Source of the DNA: Enterobacter sp. C2
GTDB taxonomy: Bacteria; Pseudomonadota; Gammaproteobacteria; Enterobacterales; Enterobacteriaceae
Assembly (NCBI RefSeq): GCF_019880405.1
Contig: NZ_CP082269.1
Location: 682,001 to 746,000 of the forward strand
DNA length: 64,000 nt
Direction of reading: 5' to 3'
The notes under the pieces: generated by a model
Seen by the model: only the letters and a program-made list of their open reading frames with translations
Told to the model about the DNA's origin: nothing
Databases searched by the model: none
In this document: piece after piece, positions 54,271-64,000 of the stretch
How the letters are laid out: each line of letters opens with the position of its first letter
Numbering within the stretch: position 1 is the first letter of the stretch
Made by a program: the position numbers and the translations under genes

Positions 54271-55035
54271 ATGGCCTACAGCAAAATCCGCCAACCAAAA
54301 CTATCCGATGTGATTGAGCAGCAACTGGAGTTCTTGATCCTTGAGGGGACACTGCGCCCCGGTGAAAAACTTCCACCTGAACGCGAGCTGGCTAAACAGT
54401 TCGACGTTTCCCGTCCTTCGCTCCGTGAGGCGATCCAACGTCTTGAAGCCAAGGGCCTGCTGCTTCGTCGCCAGGGCGGCGGTACGTTTGTCCAGAACAG
54501 CCTGTGGCAGAGCTTTAGCGACCCGCTGGTCGAACTGCTCTCCGATCATCCTGAATCCCAATTTGACCTGCTCGAGACGCGCCATGCGCTGGAAGGGATT
54601 GCCGCCTATTACGCGGCGCTACGCGGCACCGATGAAGATCGGGTGCGTATCCGCGAGCTGCACCACGCCATCGAGCTGGCGCAGACGTCAGGGGATCTTG
54701 ATGCCGAGTCCAGCGCGGTGGTCCAGTATCAGATTGCTGTCACCGAAGCGGCGCATAATGTCGTGCTGCTGCATCTGCTACGCTGCATGGAGCCGATGTT
54801 AGCCCAGAACGTTCGCCAGAATTTTGAATTGCTTTATGCCCGCAGGGAGATGCTCCCGCTGGTAAGCAAACATCGCACCAGTGTTTTTGAGGCGATTATT
54901 GCCAGGGAACCGGAGCAGGCGCGTGAAGCGTCGCACCGCCACCTGGCATTTATTGAGGAGATATTGCTGGATCGCAGCCGTGAGCAGAGCCGTCGGGAAC
55001 GCTCAATGCGCAGGCTTCAGCAACGAAAGGACTAA
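54271..55035 (+). CDS. pdhR: Pyruvate-responsive repressor PdhR
   Basis: PdhR is a GntR-family (FadR subfamily) repressor of the pyruvate dehydrogenase operon and other respiratory and division genes; pyruvate is the inducer. The 254-residue product (E. coli length) has the N-terminal winged helix ([20 protein letters not shown], then [17 protein letters not shown]) and the C-terminal FCD effector domain with metal-binding histidines. The ATG follows AGGGA. It is the first gene of pdhR-aceE-aceF, with its own operator just upstream. Confidence 0.98.
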   Translation: MAYSKIRQPKLSDVIEQQLEFLILEGTLRPGEKLPPERELAKQFDVSRPSLREAIQRLEAKGLLLRRQGGGTFVQNSLWQSFSDPLVELLSDHPESQFDLLETRHALEGIAAYYAALRGTDEDRVRIRELHHAIELAQTSGDLDAESSAVVQYQIAVTEAAHNVVLLHLLRCMEPMLAQNVRQNFELLYARREMLPLVSKHRTSVFEAIIAREPEQAREASHRHLAFIEEILLDRSREQSRRERSMRRLQQRKD

Positions 55036-55156
55036 GCGTGGTTCTTTAAACGCGCGGCAACTCACGCAGAACCTGTCTTATTGTGTTTTCTGGCGAAAAT
55101 ACAATGGGACAGGTTCCAGACAAATTAACGTAATCAGATAGATAAGGAATACCCCC

Positions 55157-57820
55157 ATGTCAGAACGTCTCCAAAATGACGTGGATCCGATCGAAACTCG
55201 CGACTGGCAACAGGCGATCGAATCGGTCATCCGTGAAGAAGGTGTTGAGCGCGCTCAGTATCTAATTGAACAGATGCTTTCTGAAGCCCGCAAAGGCGGC
55301 GTGAAAGTAGCTGCAGGTGCAGGGGCTAACAACTACGTAAACACGATTGCCGTTGAAGACGAACCGGAATACCCGGGCAATCTGGATCTGGAACGCCGCA
55401 TTCGTTCTGCAATCCGCTGGAACGCCATCATGACCGTGCTGCGCGCGTCCAAAAAAGATCTGGAGCTGGGCGGCCACATGGCTTCCTTCCAGTCTTCTGC
55501 AACCGTTTATGAAGTGTGCTTTAACCACTTCTTCCGCGCGCGCACCGAGAAAGACGGCGGCGACCTGGTGTACTTCCAGGGCCACATCTCTCCGGGCGTC
55601 TACGCACGTGCGTTCCTGGAAGGTCGTCTGACTGAAGAGCAGATGAACAACTTCCGTCAGGAAGTGCATGGCAACGGCCTCTCTTCTTACCCGCACCCGA
55701 AACTGATGCCGGAATTCTGGCAGTTCCCGACCGTATCTATGGGTCTGGGCCCGATCGGTGCGATCTACCAGGCGAAATTCCTGAAATATCTGGAACACCG
55801 TGGCCTGAAAGATACCTCTCAGCAGACCGTTTACGCCTTCCTGGGCGACGGCGAGATGGATGAGCCAGAATCTAAAGGCGCGATCACCATCGCGACCCGT
55901 GAGAAGCTGGACAACCTGTGCTTCATCATCAACTGTAACCTGCAGCGTCTGGATGGTCCGGTAACCGGCAACGGCAAGATCATCAACGAACTGGAAGGCA
56001 TCTTCGCAGGTGCAGGCTGGAATGTGATCAAGGTGATGTGGGGCGGTCGTTGGGATGAGCTGCTGCGTAAAGATACCAGCGGTAAGCTGATCCAGCTGAT
56101 GAACGAAACCGTTGACGGTGACTACCAGACCTTCAAATCCCGCGATGGCGCTTACGTGCGCGAGCACTTCTTCGGTAAATACCCGGAGACCGCAGCGCTG
56201 GTTGCCGACTGGACTGACGAGCAGATCTGGGCCCTGAACCGCGGTGGTCACGATCCGAAGAAAGTCTACGCTGCACTGAAAAAAGCGCAGGAAACCAAAG
56301 GTAAAGCGACTGTAATCCTGGCCCACACCGTTAAAGGTTACGGCATGGGTGATACCGCAGAAGGTAAAAACATCGCTCACCAGGTTAAGAAAATGAACAT
56401 GGACGGCGTGCGCTATATCCGCGACCGTTTCAGCGTTCCAGTTACCGACGAGCAGGTGGAAAACCTCTCTTACATCACCTTCCCGGAAGGGTCTGAAGAG
56501 CATACCTACCTGCACGCCCAGCGTCAGAAGCTGAACGGCTACCTGCCGTCCCGCCAGCCTAAATTCAGCGAGAAGCTGGAGTTGCCTGCGCTGGAAGACT
56601 TCAAATCGCTGCTGGAAGAGCAGAACAAAGAGATCTCTACCACTATCGCTTTCGTTCGTGCCCTGAACGTGATGCTGAAGAACAAGTCGATCAAAGATCG
56701 TCTGGTTCCGATCATCGCTGACGAAGCGCGTACCTTCGGTATGGAAGGTCTGTTCCGTCAGATCGGTATCTACAGCCCGAACGGCCAGCAGTACACTCCG
56801 CAGGACCGTGAGCAGGTTGCCTACTACAAAGAAGACGAGAAAGGCCAGATCCTGCAGGAAGGCATCAACGAGCTGGGCGCAGGTTCTTCCTGGCTGGCTG
56901 CGGCGACCTCCTACAGCACCAACGATCTGCCGATGATCCCGTTCTACATCTACTACTCCATGTTCGGTTTCCAGCGTATCGGCGACCTGTGCTGGGCAGC
57001 AGGTGACCAGCAGGCGCGCGGCTTCCTGATCGGTGGTACTTCCGGTCGTACGACGCTGAACGGTGAAGGTCTGCAGCACGAAGATGGTCACAGCCACATT
57101 CAGTCGCTGACTATCCCGAACTGTATCTCCTACGATCCGTCCTATGCTTACGAAGTGGCAGTCATCATGCATGACGGTCTGCAACGTATGTACGGCGAAG
57201 CGCAAGAGAACATTTACTACTACATCACCACGCTGAACGAAAACTACCACATGCCGGCTATGCCGCAGGGTGCAGAGGAAGGTATCCGTAAAGGTATCTA
57301 CAAACTCGAAACCGTTGAAGGCGCGAAAGGTAAAGTTCAGCTGCTGGGCTCCGGTTCTATCCTGCGTCACGTCCGTGAAGCAGCGCAGATCCTGGCCAAC
57401 GACTACGGTATTGGCTCTGATGTTTACAGCGTTACCTCCTTCACCGAGCTTGCTCGTGACGGCCAGGACTGTGAGCGTTGGAACATGCTGCACCCGATGG
57501 AAACCCCGCGCGTGCCGTACATCGCTCAGGTGATGAACGATGCACCGGCAGTGGCGTCCACTGACTATATGAAACTGTTCGCCGAGCAGGTTCGTACTTA
57601 TGTACCGGCTGATGATTACCGCGTACTGGGTACCGACGGTTTCGGTCGCTCTGACAGCCGTGAAAACCTGCGTCACCACTTCGAAGTGGATGCATCTTAC
57701 GTGGTGGTAGCAGCGCTGGGCGAACTGGCTAAACGTGGCGACATCGATAAGAAAGTGGTAGCGGAAGCTATCACCAAGTTCAATATCGATGCAGATAAAG
57801 TTAACCCGCGTCTGGCATAA
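55157..57820 (+). CDS. aceE: Pyruvate dehydrogenase E1 component AceE
   Basis: AceE is the homodimeric thiamine-diphosphate E1 subunit that decarboxylates pyruvate and acetylates the lipoyl groups of AceF. The 887-residue product (E. coli length) has the ThDP-binding [14 protein letters not shown] motif with its [14 protein letters not shown] continuation, the transketolase-like central domain ([17 protein letters not shown]) and the C-terminal domain. Codon use is strongly biased to highly expressed codons. It lies 121 bases after pdhR and 14 bases before aceF. Confidence 0.99.
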   Translation: MSERLQNDVDPIETRDWQQAIESVIREEGVERAQYLIEQMLSEARKGGVKVAAGAGANNYVNTIAVEDEPEYPGNLDLERRIRSAIRWNAIMTVLRASKKDLELGGHMASFQSSATVYEVCFNHFFRARTEKDGGDLVYFQGHISPGVYARAFLEGRLTEEQMNNFRQEVHGNGLSSYPHPKLMPEFWQFPTVSMGLGPIGAIYQAKFLKYLEHRGLKDTSQQTVYAFLGDGEMDEPESKGAITIATREKLDNLCFIINCNLQRLDGPVTGNGKIINELEGIFAGAGWNVIKVMWGGRWDELLRKDTSGKLIQLMNETVDGDYQTFKSRDGAYVREHFFGKYPETAALVADWTDEQIWALNRGGHDPKKVYAALKKAQETKGKATVILAHTVKGYGMGDTAEGKNIAHQVKKMNMDGVRYIRDRFSVPVTDEQVENLSYITFPEGSEEHTYLHAQRQKLNGYLPSRQPKFSEKLELPALEDFKSLLEEQNKEISTTIAFVRALNVMLKNKSIKDRLVPIIADEARTFGMEGLFRQIGIYSPNGQQYTPQDREQVAYYKEDEKGQILQEGINELGAGSSWLAAATSYSTNDLPMIPFYIYYSMFGFQRIGDLCWAAGDQQARGFLIGGTSGRTTLNGEGLQHEDGHSHIQSLTIPNCISYDPSYAYEVAVIMHDGLQRMYGEAQENIYYYITTLNENYHMPAMPQGAEEGIRKGIYKLETVEGAKGKVQLLGSGSILRHVREAAQILANDYGIGSDVYSVTSFTELARDGQDCERWNMLHPMETPRVPYIAQVMNDAPAVASTDYMKLFAEQVRTYVPADDYRVLGTDGFGRSDSRENLRHHFEVDASYVVVAALGELAKRGDIDKKVVAEAITKFNIDADKVNPRLA

Positions 57821-57834
57821 GAGGTAAAGAGAGA

Positions 57835-59733
57835 ATGGCTATCGAAATCAATGTACCGGACATCGGGTCGGACGAAGTAGAGATCACCGAGATTCTGGTC
57901 AACGTGGGCGACAAAGTTGAAGCTGAACAGTCGCTGATCGTCGTAGAGGGCGATAAAGCCTCTATGGAAGTTCCGTCTCCTCAGGCTGGCGTTGTTAAAG
58001 AGATCAAAGTCTCTGTTGGCGACAAAACCGAGACCGGTAAACTGATCATGATTTTCGATTCCGCCGACGGTGCAGCAGCTGCTGCACCTGCGCAGGAAGA
58101 GAAGAAAGAAGCCGCTCCGGCCGCTGCTCCAGCAGCTGCCGCGGCAGCGAAAGAAGTGAACGTGCCGGACATCGGCGGTGACGAAGTTGAAGTGACCGAG
58201 ATCCTGGTGAAAGTGGGCGATACCGTTACCGCTGAGCAGTCCCTGATTGTCGTAGAGGGTGATAAAGCCTCTATGGAAGTCCCGGCACCGTTCGAAGGTA
58301 CCGTTAAAGAGATCAAGATTAACACCGGTGACAAAGTCTCTACCGGCTCACTGATCATGATCTTCGACGTCGCGGGCGCTGCCCCGGCTGCCGCCGCTGC
58401 CAAGCCGGAAGTGAAAGAGCAGGCTGCCGTTGCGCCGGCCGCTGCCGCTGGCGCGAAAGAAGTTCACGTGCCGGACATCGGCGGTGACGAAGTTGAAGTC
58501 ACTGAAGTGATGGTGAAAGTGGGCGACAAAGTTGCCGCTGAGCAGTCACTGATCACCGTTGAAGGTGACAAAGCCTCTATGGAAGTTCCGGCACCGTTCG
58601 CCGGTACCGTTAAAGAGATCAAAATCAGCACCGGCGACAAAGTCTCAACCGGCTCCCTGATCATGGTCTTCGAAGTAGAAGGCGCTGCGCCTGCTGCTGC
58701 ACCGGCCGCTGCCGCTCCGGCTCCAGCTGCTGCACCGGCTCAGGCTGCTAAACCTGCTGCGGCTCCGGCTGCGAAAGCAGAAGGCAAATCTGAGTTCGCT
58801 GAAAACGACGCTTACGTCCACGCGACCCCGCTGATCCGCCGCCTGGCGCGCGAGTTCGGTGTGAACCTGGCGAAAGTGAAAGGCACCGGTCGTAAAGGCC
58901 GTATCCTGCGCGAAGACGTTCAGGCTTACGTGAAAGACGCCGTTAAGCGCGCTGAATCTGCACCTGCTGCTGCAACCGGTGGTGGTCTGCCAGGCATGCT
59001 GCCGTGGCCGAAAGTGGACTTCAGCAAGTTTGGTGAAGTTGAAGAAGTTGAGCTGGGCCGTATCCAGAAAATCTCCGGTGCCAACCTGAGCCGTAACTGG
59101 GTGATGATCCCACATGTTACTCACTTCGACAAAACCGACATCACCGATCTGGAAGCGTTCCGTAAACAGCAGAACGCCGAAGCTGAGAAGCGCAAACTGG
59201 ACGTGAAATTCACCCCGGTTGTCTTCATCATGAAAGCCGTTGCCGCTGCCCTGGAGCAGATGCCGCGCTTCAACAGCTCGCTGTCCGAAGATGCACAGCG
59301 CCTGACGCTGAAGAAATACATCAACATCGGCGTTGCGGTTGATACCCCGAACGGTCTGGTTGTTCCGGTCTTTAAAGACGTGAACAAGAAGAGCATCACC
59401 GAGCTGTCTCGTGAGCTGACCGTGATCTCCAAGAAAGCGCGTGATGGCAAGCTGACCGCTGGCGAAATGCAGGGCGGTTGCTTCACCATCTCCAGCATCG
59501 GCGGCCTGGGTACTACCCACTTCGCGCCGATCGTTAACGCGCCGGAAGTGGCCATCCTGGGCGTCTCTAAGTCCGCGATGGAGCCGGTCTGGAACGGGAA
59601 AGAGTTCGTACCGCGTCTGATGATGCCGATCTCTCTCTCCTTCGACCACCGCGTGATCGACGGTGCTGATGGTGCGCGTTTCATTACCATCATCAACAAC
59701 ATGCTGTCTGACATCCGCCGTCTGGTGATGTAA
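57835..59733 (+). CDS. aceF: Dihydrolipoyl acetyltransferase E2 AceF
   Basis: AceF is the core E2 subunit of pyruvate dehydrogenase, transferring acetyl groups to CoA. The 632-residue product has three near-identical lipoyl domains, each with a GDKASMEV lipoylation site (Lys41, Lys144, Lys246), joined by Ala/Pro-rich flexible linkers. These are followed by a peripheral-subunit-binding domain ([16 protein letters not shown]) and the catalytic domain ending with the [15 protein letters not shown] motif. It is two residues longer than E. coli AceF because of linker length. A terminator follows. Confidence 0.98.
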   Translation: MAIEINVPDIGSDEVEITEILVNVGDKVEAEQSLIVVEGDKASMEVPSPQAGVVKEIKVSVGDKTETGKLIMIFDSADGAAAAAPAQEEKKEAAPAAAPAAAAAAKEVNVPDIGGDEVEVTEILVKVGDTVTAEQSLIVVEGDKASMEVPAPFEGTVKEIKINTGDKVSTGSLIMIFDVAGAAPAAAAAKPEVKEQAAVAPAAAAGAKEVHVPDIGGDEVEVTEVMVKVGDKVAAEQSLITVEGDKASMEVPAPFAGTVKEIKISTGDKVSTGSLIMVFEVEGAAPAAAPAAAAPAPAAAPAQAAKPAAAPAAKAEGKSEFAENDAYVHATPLIRRLAREFGVNLAKVKGTGRKGRILREDVQAYVKDAVKRAESAPAAATGGGLPGMLPWPKVDFSKFGEVEEVELGRIQKISGANLSRNWVMIPHVTHFDKTDITDLEAFRKQQNAEAEKRKLDVKFTPVVFIMKAVAAALEQMPRFNSSLSEDAQRLTLKKYINIGVAVDTPNGLVVPVFKDVNKKSITELSRELTVISKKARDGKLTAGEMQGGCFTISSIGGLGTTHFAPIVNAPEVAILGVSKSAMEPVWNGKEFVPRLMMPISLSFDHRVIDGADGARFITIINNMLSDIRRLVM

Positions 59734-59740
59734 TCGTAAA

Positions 59741-59765
59741 AGCCGGCCTGACGGTCGGCTTTTTT
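59741..59765 (+). terminator. Terminator after aceF
   Basis: AGCCGGCC, a four-base loop and GGTCGGCT (one G-T pair) followed by TTTTT form an intrinsic terminator 8 bases after aceF. Readthrough into lpd is known in E. coli. Confidence 0.88.
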
Positions 59766-59829
59766 CTGGTAATCTCATTATGTTGTTGAGGTTACTGGGA
59801 CAAAGGACACTTCGTTTGCCGTTTGTTGT

Positions 59830-59857
59830 TTCAAAAATGTTAACAATTTTGTAAACT
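59830..59857 (+). promoter_or_regulatory. Promoter of lpd with overlapping ArcA-like site
   Basis: TTCAAA (59830-59835), 16 bases and TAAACT (59852-59857) correspond to the E. coli lpd promoter. Within it GTTAACAATTTTGTAAAC (59839-59856) resembles the ArcA-bound segment of E. coli lpd. It allows lpd to be made for the 2-oxoglutarate dehydrogenase and glycine cleavage complexes independently of aceEF. Confidence 0.6.
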
Positions 59858-59931
59858 GCGGGCGGATAGAACGTCCCGGCGGATGCAAAGCACAAGCACT
59901 TTGTACGGCCGGAAATAATTAAGAGGTCATG

Positions 59932-61356
59932 ATGAGTACTGAAATCAAAACTCAGGTCGTGGTACTTGGGGCAGGCCCGGCAGGTTATTCCGCAGCGTTT
60001 CGCGCAGCGGATTTAGGTCTGGAAACCGTCATTGTTGAGCGTTACAGCACCCTCGGTGGTGTTTGCCTGAACGTCGGCTGTATCCCTTCGAAAGCGCTGC
60101 TGCACGTAGCGAAAGTGATCGAAGAAGCGAAAGCGCTGGCCGAGCACGGTATCGTTTTTGGCGAGCCGCAAACCGACATCGACAAAATTCGTACCTGGAA
60201 AGAAAAAGTCATCAACCAGCTGACCGGCGGTCTGGCGGGCATGGCAAAAGGCCGTAAAGTGAAAGTGGTTAACGGCCTGGGCAAATTCACCGGCGCGAAC
60301 ACCCTGGAAGTGGAAGGCGAAAACGGCAAAACCGTGATCAACTTCGACAACGCGATCATCGCGGCAGGCTCCCGTCCGATTGAACTGCCGTTCATTCCGC
60401 ATGAAGATCCGCGCGTGTGGGACTCCACCGATGCGCTGGAGCTGAAAGAAGTGCCGAAGCGTCTGCTGGTTATGGGCGGTGGCATCATCGGTCTGGAAAT
60501 GGGTACCGTGTACCATGCGCTGGGTTCAGAGATCGACGTGGTTGAGATGTTCGACCAGGTTATCCCGGCTGCTGACAAAGATATCGTTAAAGTCTTCACC
60601 AAGCGCATCAGCAAGAAGTTCAACCTGATGCTGGAAACCAAAGTGACCGCCGTTGAAGCGAAAGAAGACGGCATCTACGTTTCCATGGAAGGCAAAAAAG
60701 CCCCGGCTGAAGCGCAGCGTTACGACGCGGTGCTGGTGGCTATCGGCCGCGTGCCGAACGGTAAAAACCTCGACGCAGGCAAAGCTGGCGTCGAAGTGGA
60801 CGACCGTGGCTTCATCCGCGTTGACAAGCAGCTGCGTACCAACGTACCGCACATCTTTGCTATCGGCGACATCGTCGGTCAGCCGATGCTGGCGCACAAA
60901 GGTGTTCACGAAGGTCACGTTGCCGCTGAAGTTATCGCCGGCATGAAACACTACTTCGATCCGAAAGTGATCCCGTCTATCGCCTACACCGAGCCAGAAG
61001 TTGCCTGGGTTGGCCTGACCGAGAAAGAAGCGAAAGAGAAAGGCATCAGCTACGAAACCGCCACCTTCCCGTGGGCTGCTTCTGGCCGTGCTATCGCTTC
61101 CGACTGCGCAGACGGCGTGACCAAACTGATCTTCGACAAAGAGACTCACCGTGTGATCGGTGGTGCGATTGTCGGCACCAACGGCGGCGAGCTGCTGGGT
61201 GAGATCGGTCTGGCTATCGAAATGGGCTGTGACGCTGAAGATATCGCGCTCACTATCCATGCGCACCCGACCCTGCACGAATCTGTGGGTCTGGCGGCAG
61301 AAGTGTTCGAAGGTAGCATCACCGACCTGCCGAACGCGAAAGCGAAGAAGAAGTAA
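59932..61356 (+). CDS. lpd: Dihydrolipoamide dehydrogenase Lpd
   Basis: Lpd is the shared FAD-containing E3 subunit of the pyruvate and 2-oxoglutarate dehydrogenase complexes and the L-protein of glycine cleavage. The 474-residue product has the FAD-binding GAGPAGYSAAFRAADLG loop, the redox-active disulfide Cys45/Cys50 (GGVCLNVGCIPSK), the NAD-binding GGGIIGLEMG and the catalytic His in HAHPTLHES. Of two adjacent ATGs the second (59932) has GAGG at 5 bases and matches E. coli. It is followed by a strong terminator. Confidence 0.99.
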   Translation: MSTEIKTQVVVLGAGPAGYSAAFRAADLGLETVIVERYSTLGGVCLNVGCIPSKALLHVAKVIEEAKALAEHGIVFGEPQTDIDKIRTWKEKVINQLTGGLAGMAKGRKVKVVNGLGKFTGANTLEVEGENGKTVINFDNAIIAAGSRPIELPFIPHEDPRVWDSTDALELKEVPKRLLVMGGGIIGLEMGTVYHALGSEIDVVEMFDQVIPAADKDIVKVFTKRISKKFNLMLETKVTAVEAKEDGIYVSMEGKKAPAEAQRYDAVLVAIGRVPNGKNLDAGKAGVEVDDRGFIRVDKQLRTNVPHIFAIGDIVGQPMLAHKGVHEGHVAAEVIAGMKHYFDPKVIPSIAYTEPEVAWVGLTEKEAKEKGISYETATFPWAASGRAIASDCADGVTKLIFDKETHRVIGGAIVGTNGGELLGEIGLAIEMGCDAEDIALTIHAHPTLHESVGLAAEVFEGSITDLPNAKAKKK

Positions 61357-61376
61357 TCTTCGACGCAGTATGATTA

Positions 61377-61402
61377 AAGCGGCTCACGGAGCCGCTTTTT
61401 TT
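61377..61402 (+). terminator. Intrinsic terminator after lpd
   Basis: AAGCGGCTC, a three-base loop and GAGCCGCTT followed by TTTTT form a strong terminator 20 bases after lpd. The A-rich 5' side may let it also serve the convergent DUF2950 gene. Confidence 0.92.
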
Positions 61403-61406
61403 ATGT

Positions 61407-62198
61407 CTACTCTACAGCTTGCCAGGGGGCGTTGGGGCTAAATTGCTTAGTGGCGGCGGCCTGGGTTGCCGTATTACTCCCTAAATCCGCCTGATAGATC
61501 CGATCGTCCTGATTCACCATAAAGCTCATTACCCCGGTTTTTTGCCACTCTACCGGCCACGCCAGCAGGGCAAACCCCTGCGCACTGTCGCTCTGGATTA
61601 TGCGGAAATGGTAGCCATGATAGCCTACGCCCGGCTCGCCAGGGCTAAATGCCGGACCCAGCGGACTGGGCGTTTCGCCAGGCTGTACCGGCCAGTAGAG
61701 CCCGTCCTGCTGACCTTCGCTGCTGATAAGCCTGGTGGCATAGACTTGCTTACGCTGGCGGTAGTCATACTGGGCATCAACATAGGCGTGCATGGCTTCC
61801 ATCGCCGACAGCTCGTTGCGGCCAATAGCACGGGTGAGGATCTCCTCCTGCGCGGCGGGCATATCAAAATGCCACCCTCCGGCGATTTTGACGATGGGGA
61901 TCGGCAGCTGCCAGCCATCATCCCCAACGTTAAGATGGGCAACATCCGCTTGCTCGACGACCTCATGCTTCATCGCCCAGTCGCGGTTAAAGCGGGCAAT
62001 GGCCTCGGGATCGACCTCCTTCTGCGGTAGGAACTGCCGCCAGCTATCTCCCAGCACGGCGGCGAGCTGGGCCTCATTTTGATCGGCCACCGCCGTCGCA
62101 AAGGCGTTAGCCGCCTCGTCAGGAGTGGAAAACAGCTGCTGGGCATCGCCCATAAAGGGCAGCGAGAGCAGCAGGGTACTTAACAGGATTTTTTTCAT
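61407..62198 (-). CDS. DUF2950 family exported protein of unknown function
   Basis: The 263-residue product starts with a signal peptide (MKKILLSTLLLSLPFMGDA) and matches the DUF2950 layout. There is an N-terminal helix (FSTPDEAANAFATAVADQNEAQL) and a segment ending in GGWHFDMPAAQEEILTRAIGRN. A tyrosine-rich part (MHAYVDAQYDYRQR) follows, then the conserved LYWPVQPGETPSPLGP and HGYHFRI. No enzymatic motif is evident and no function is established for the family. ATG 62198 has GGGAGC upstream. It starts 13 bases after the yacH stop, so the two are probably cotranscribed; E. coli K-12 as I recall has yacH without this partner. Confidence 0.85.
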   Translation of the reverse strand: MKKILLSTLLLSLPFMGDAQQLFSTPDEAANAFATAVADQNEAQLAAVLGDSWRQFLPQKEVDPEAIARFNRDWAMKHEVVEQADVAHLNVGDDGWQLPIPIVKIAGGWHFDMPAAQEEILTRAIGRNELSAMEAMHAYVDAQYDYRQRKQVYATRLISSEGQQDGLYWPVQPGETPSPLGPAFSPGEPGVGYHGYHFRIIQSDSAQGFALLAWPVEWQKTGVMSFMVNQDDRIYQADLGSNTATQAAATKQFSPNAPWQAVE

Positions 62199-62211
62199 TG
62201 TTGGCTCCCGG

Positions 62212-63714
62212 TTAACGACGGCGCAATTCGCGCTGTTCAGAGAGGCCTTCACGACCCGCGCTACGCTGTTCAAGGTGGCCGCTGTTGATGCGGCGGCTCT
62301 GCTGGCCCCGCAGCTGCTGCGACTGCCACGACGGCGAGCGGCTGTCGTTGCCGCTAAAGGCGTTGACGCGGGTACTTGCCAAACGCTGCTCGCGCTGCAA
62401 ATTCGTAGAGGTTGGTCGCTGCTGTCGTGTCTCATGCCGCTGTTTCGCCTGCTGGGTAGGACGTGGCGTATCGCTATCGTAGCCGCGATAGTTATTCCGC
62501 TGGGCAACCTTGTTTAGCTGCTGCGAGGCGGCCTTACGCTGGGCGTCACGGGATGACACCCCCGCCACGCTGCCGGTGGGCGTGTGGCTGCGCTGCTCAA
62601 ACTGCGCCATCGCTGCCTGGCGCTGGTTATCTCGTGAGGTAGCCGGGTGCTGCGTGGCGCTCAGCCCGCCGCTCACGTCAGTAGGGTGAAAACGCTGGGC
62701 GACCGCGCCGTTCTGGTAGGGGACGCCGTCGCGATACGCTGGGTTATGCTGCCAGATCATATTCTGCTCTTGCAGATGCTGGCCTGAAATGCGGTTAAAG
62801 TTGTTAACGTTGATGTTGATGTTGTCCCCGTTATGCTGGTAGCCGTTGCCGTGATAGTCGTCGTCATGGTGATGGTCGTCATCGTCCCAGTCGATGTTGC
62901 TGAACAGGGCATAGGTGGTGGCGACGCCCAGGCTATAGCCGAAGCCTTTGACGAAGCTGTCTGCAAACTGCTGGCCGGGAGGCGGGGGCAGATAGACCGG
63001 CGGGTAGGCCGTGTTTGGCCAACTGCCGTAGACCGTGGCAGGGTTGTAGTTAGGGACGTAAACCACCTGTGGATCGGCAGGTTCAATTTTGATTACCGTT
63101 GAGGCTGGCACGGGCGCATTGCTGCTTTGCACCGTTGCAGATGCGGATGCTCTCTTCGGCGTGCTGCTTACCGTCTGCTGCGGCGTCGATTTTAGCGTCC
63201 CGGTCTGCTGGGCCAGCTGCCGTAGGCGCTGTACGGAGTCCATGACGTCCTGCGGCTGGGCCAGAAACGCATCGCCAAGATTCTGTACCCACTCTGGGTT
63301 CTCGCCCATCAACGCCATGAGCTGCGGAAAGGCGACCAGCGACTTCACACTCGGGTCCCAGGGCTGGCCTGATACCGCCTGAATGGCCGCATCGCCTTTA
63401 AGAGTCGGATTATCCCGCGACCACTGCACGGCCTGCACTACGTTGGCCGGATAGGTAGCCGCCATTAAAACCTGAGAGAGCAGCGGATCGGGGTAGAGCG
63501 CCACCGGCGCGACCCACTGATCGATCTGCGCTGAGGTAAATGCGGGTTTTACTGCCGGAGCCGTAACGGGGGCCGTCTGGGGCTGGGAAGTCACAGGCAC
63601 TGTCTGGACAGGCGTTTCAGGGGTACGGCTTTTAACGTACAGTACGCCCGAGGCGGCAAAGAGCCCGACGCTGCACACGAGGGCCAGCGCAGCGTATTTA
63701 AAAGGCAGGGTCAT
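62212..63714 (-). CDS. yacH: DUF3300 family protein YacH
   Basis: YacH has no established function. The 500-residue product has an N-terminal hydrophobic signal anchor (residues 6-27), a Pro/Thr/Val-rich spacer and then the DUF3300 domain from about residue 58 (IDQWVAPVALYPDPLLSQVL, then MAATYPANVVQAVQWSR) to about 270. An Asp/His cluster at residues 275-289 and an Asn-rich stretch at 298-307 follow. The last 100 residues are rich in Gln, Arg and Ser. E. coli YacH is 617 residues because of repeated Arg/Gln-rich C-terminal units that are absent here. It lies downstream of lpd as in E. coli and just upstream of the DUF2950 gene. Confidence 0.88.
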   Translation of the reverse strand: MTLPFKYAALALVCSVGLFAASGVLYVKSRTPETPVQTVPVTSQPQTAPVTAPAVKPAFTSAQIDQWVAPVALYPDPLLSQVLMAATYPANVVQAVQWSRDNPTLKGDAAIQAVSGQPWDPSVKSLVAFPQLMALMGENPEWVQNLGDAFLAQPQDVMDSVQRLRQLAQQTGTLKSTPQQTVSSTPKRASASATVQSSNAPVPASTVIKIEPADPQVVYVPNYNPATVYGSWPNTAYPPVYLPPPPGQQFADSFVKGFGYSLGVATTYALFSNIDWDDDDHHHDDDYHGNGYQHNGDNININVNNFNRISGQHLQEQNMIWQHNPAYRDGVPYQNGAVAQRFHPTDVSGGLSATQHPATSRDNQRQAAMAQFEQRSHTPTGSVAGVSSRDAQRKAASQQLNKVAQRNNYRGYDSDTPRPTQQAKQRHETRQQRPTSTNLQREQRLASTRVNAFSGNDSRSPSWQSQQLRGQQSRRINSGHLEQRSAGREGLSEQRELRRR

Positions 63715-64000
63715 TTTTTTCTCCCGATTTCCACAGAAATCGCAGGGTCAGATATAGCCTGAGTATGAAAGAGAAGAGATTTTATTTTTTGATTAATGTT
63801 GCGGGTAGCGAGTGCAGGAAAGGCGTCAGTGAAGCTCCCCTGATACGAAAGGATTGAAGCAGGGAGTAAATTTTAGCGATTCAGCCCCGTTTTTCAGTTA
63901 AAAAAAATAAACGTCAGGCCTGCTCTGCCGATGTTAATACTCTACCCCTAACGGTGAGAGGGAGTTTCATCGCATGATTACTGGTCTTAACCCTACCACG
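63715..64000. other. Region upstream of yacH to the window end
   Basis: No gene is seen in these 286 bases. The part next to yacH should contain its promoter, but no clear -35/-10 pair stands out. In E. coli acnB begins beyond this point on the plus strand, and its upstream region probably occupies the end of the window. Confidence 0.5.

Noticed and set aside
55262-57679. Long (805-codon) open frame on the minus strand opposite aceE
   Set aside because: It is antisense to a highly biased, certain gene; the strict codon use of aceE leaves the opposite frame free of stops. No ribosome-binding site or recognisable domain.
57956-58680. Three repeated DNA segments in aceF that look like a tandem repeat
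   Set aside because: They are the three lipoyl domains, a normal feature of AceF, and not a mobile or satellite repeat.

Overview
The window is chromosomal DNA of a member of the Enterobacteriaceae. Gene order follows the Escherichia coli/Salmonella chromosome from araC to the gene before acnB (roughly minutes 1.5 to 2.7), and almost every protein aligns by eye with the E. coli product at near-identical length. It is not E. coli itself. AraC ends at the shorter Salmonella-like C-terminus, the sRNA gene sgrS is much shorter and has no sgrT, a DUF1471 gene lies between setA and leuD, a two-gene pentoside cassette lies between ampE and aroP, and a DUF2950 gene follows yacH. I suspect the Enterobacter/Lelliottia/Leclercia/Citrobacter/Klebsiella side of the family but cannot settle the genus from the sequence alone.

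Layout. 1-8.2 kb: end of araC, yabI (DedA), the thiamine importer thiBPQ behind a TPP riboswitch, and sgrR-sgrS-setA (sugar-phosphate stress). 8.2-15.1 kb: a small secreted DUF1471 protein, leuLABCD (minus strand) with its attenuator, an AT-rich spacer and leuO. 15.1-18.8 kb: ilvIH and cra. 19.3-37.3 kb: the complete division and cell wall (dcw) cluster in canonical order: mraZ, rsmH, ftsL, ftsI, murE, murF, mraY, murD, ftsW, murG, murC, ddlB, ftsQ, ftsA, ftsZ, lpxC. Most of these genes overlap or nearly touch. 37.6-41.3 kb: secM-secA-mutT. 41.4-49.8 kb: yacG-zapD-coaE (minus), guaC (plus), the pilin genes hofC-hofB-ppdD and nadC (minus), ampD-ampE (plus). 49.8-52.2 kb: a GH43 glycosidase and GPH sugar transporter pair behind a near-consensus CRP site. 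52.3-61.4 kb: aroP, then pdhR-aceE-aceF-lpd (pyruvate dehydrogenase). 61.4-63.7 kb: yacH (DUF3300) with a DUF2950 partner.

The window holds the steps from UDP-MurNAc to lipid II, the septal synthase pair FtsW/FtsI, the FtsZ/FtsA/ZapD ring components, the first committed step of lipid A synthesis (LpxC), the SecA motor with its arrest-peptide sensor, and the branched-chain amino acid and pyruvate nodes with their local regulators (LeuO, Cra, PdhR). No rRNA, tRNA, insertion sequence, prophage or CRISPR array was seen.

I found no clearly new multi-gene system. The most useful leads are the compact SgrS without SgrT, the uncharacterised YacH-DUF2950 pair, a block inside ftsI that looks constrained at the nucleotide level, a SecM whose signal-peptide cleavage site has eroded while its arrest motif is kept, an in-frame N-terminal loss in HofB, and a small family of REP-like palindromes.
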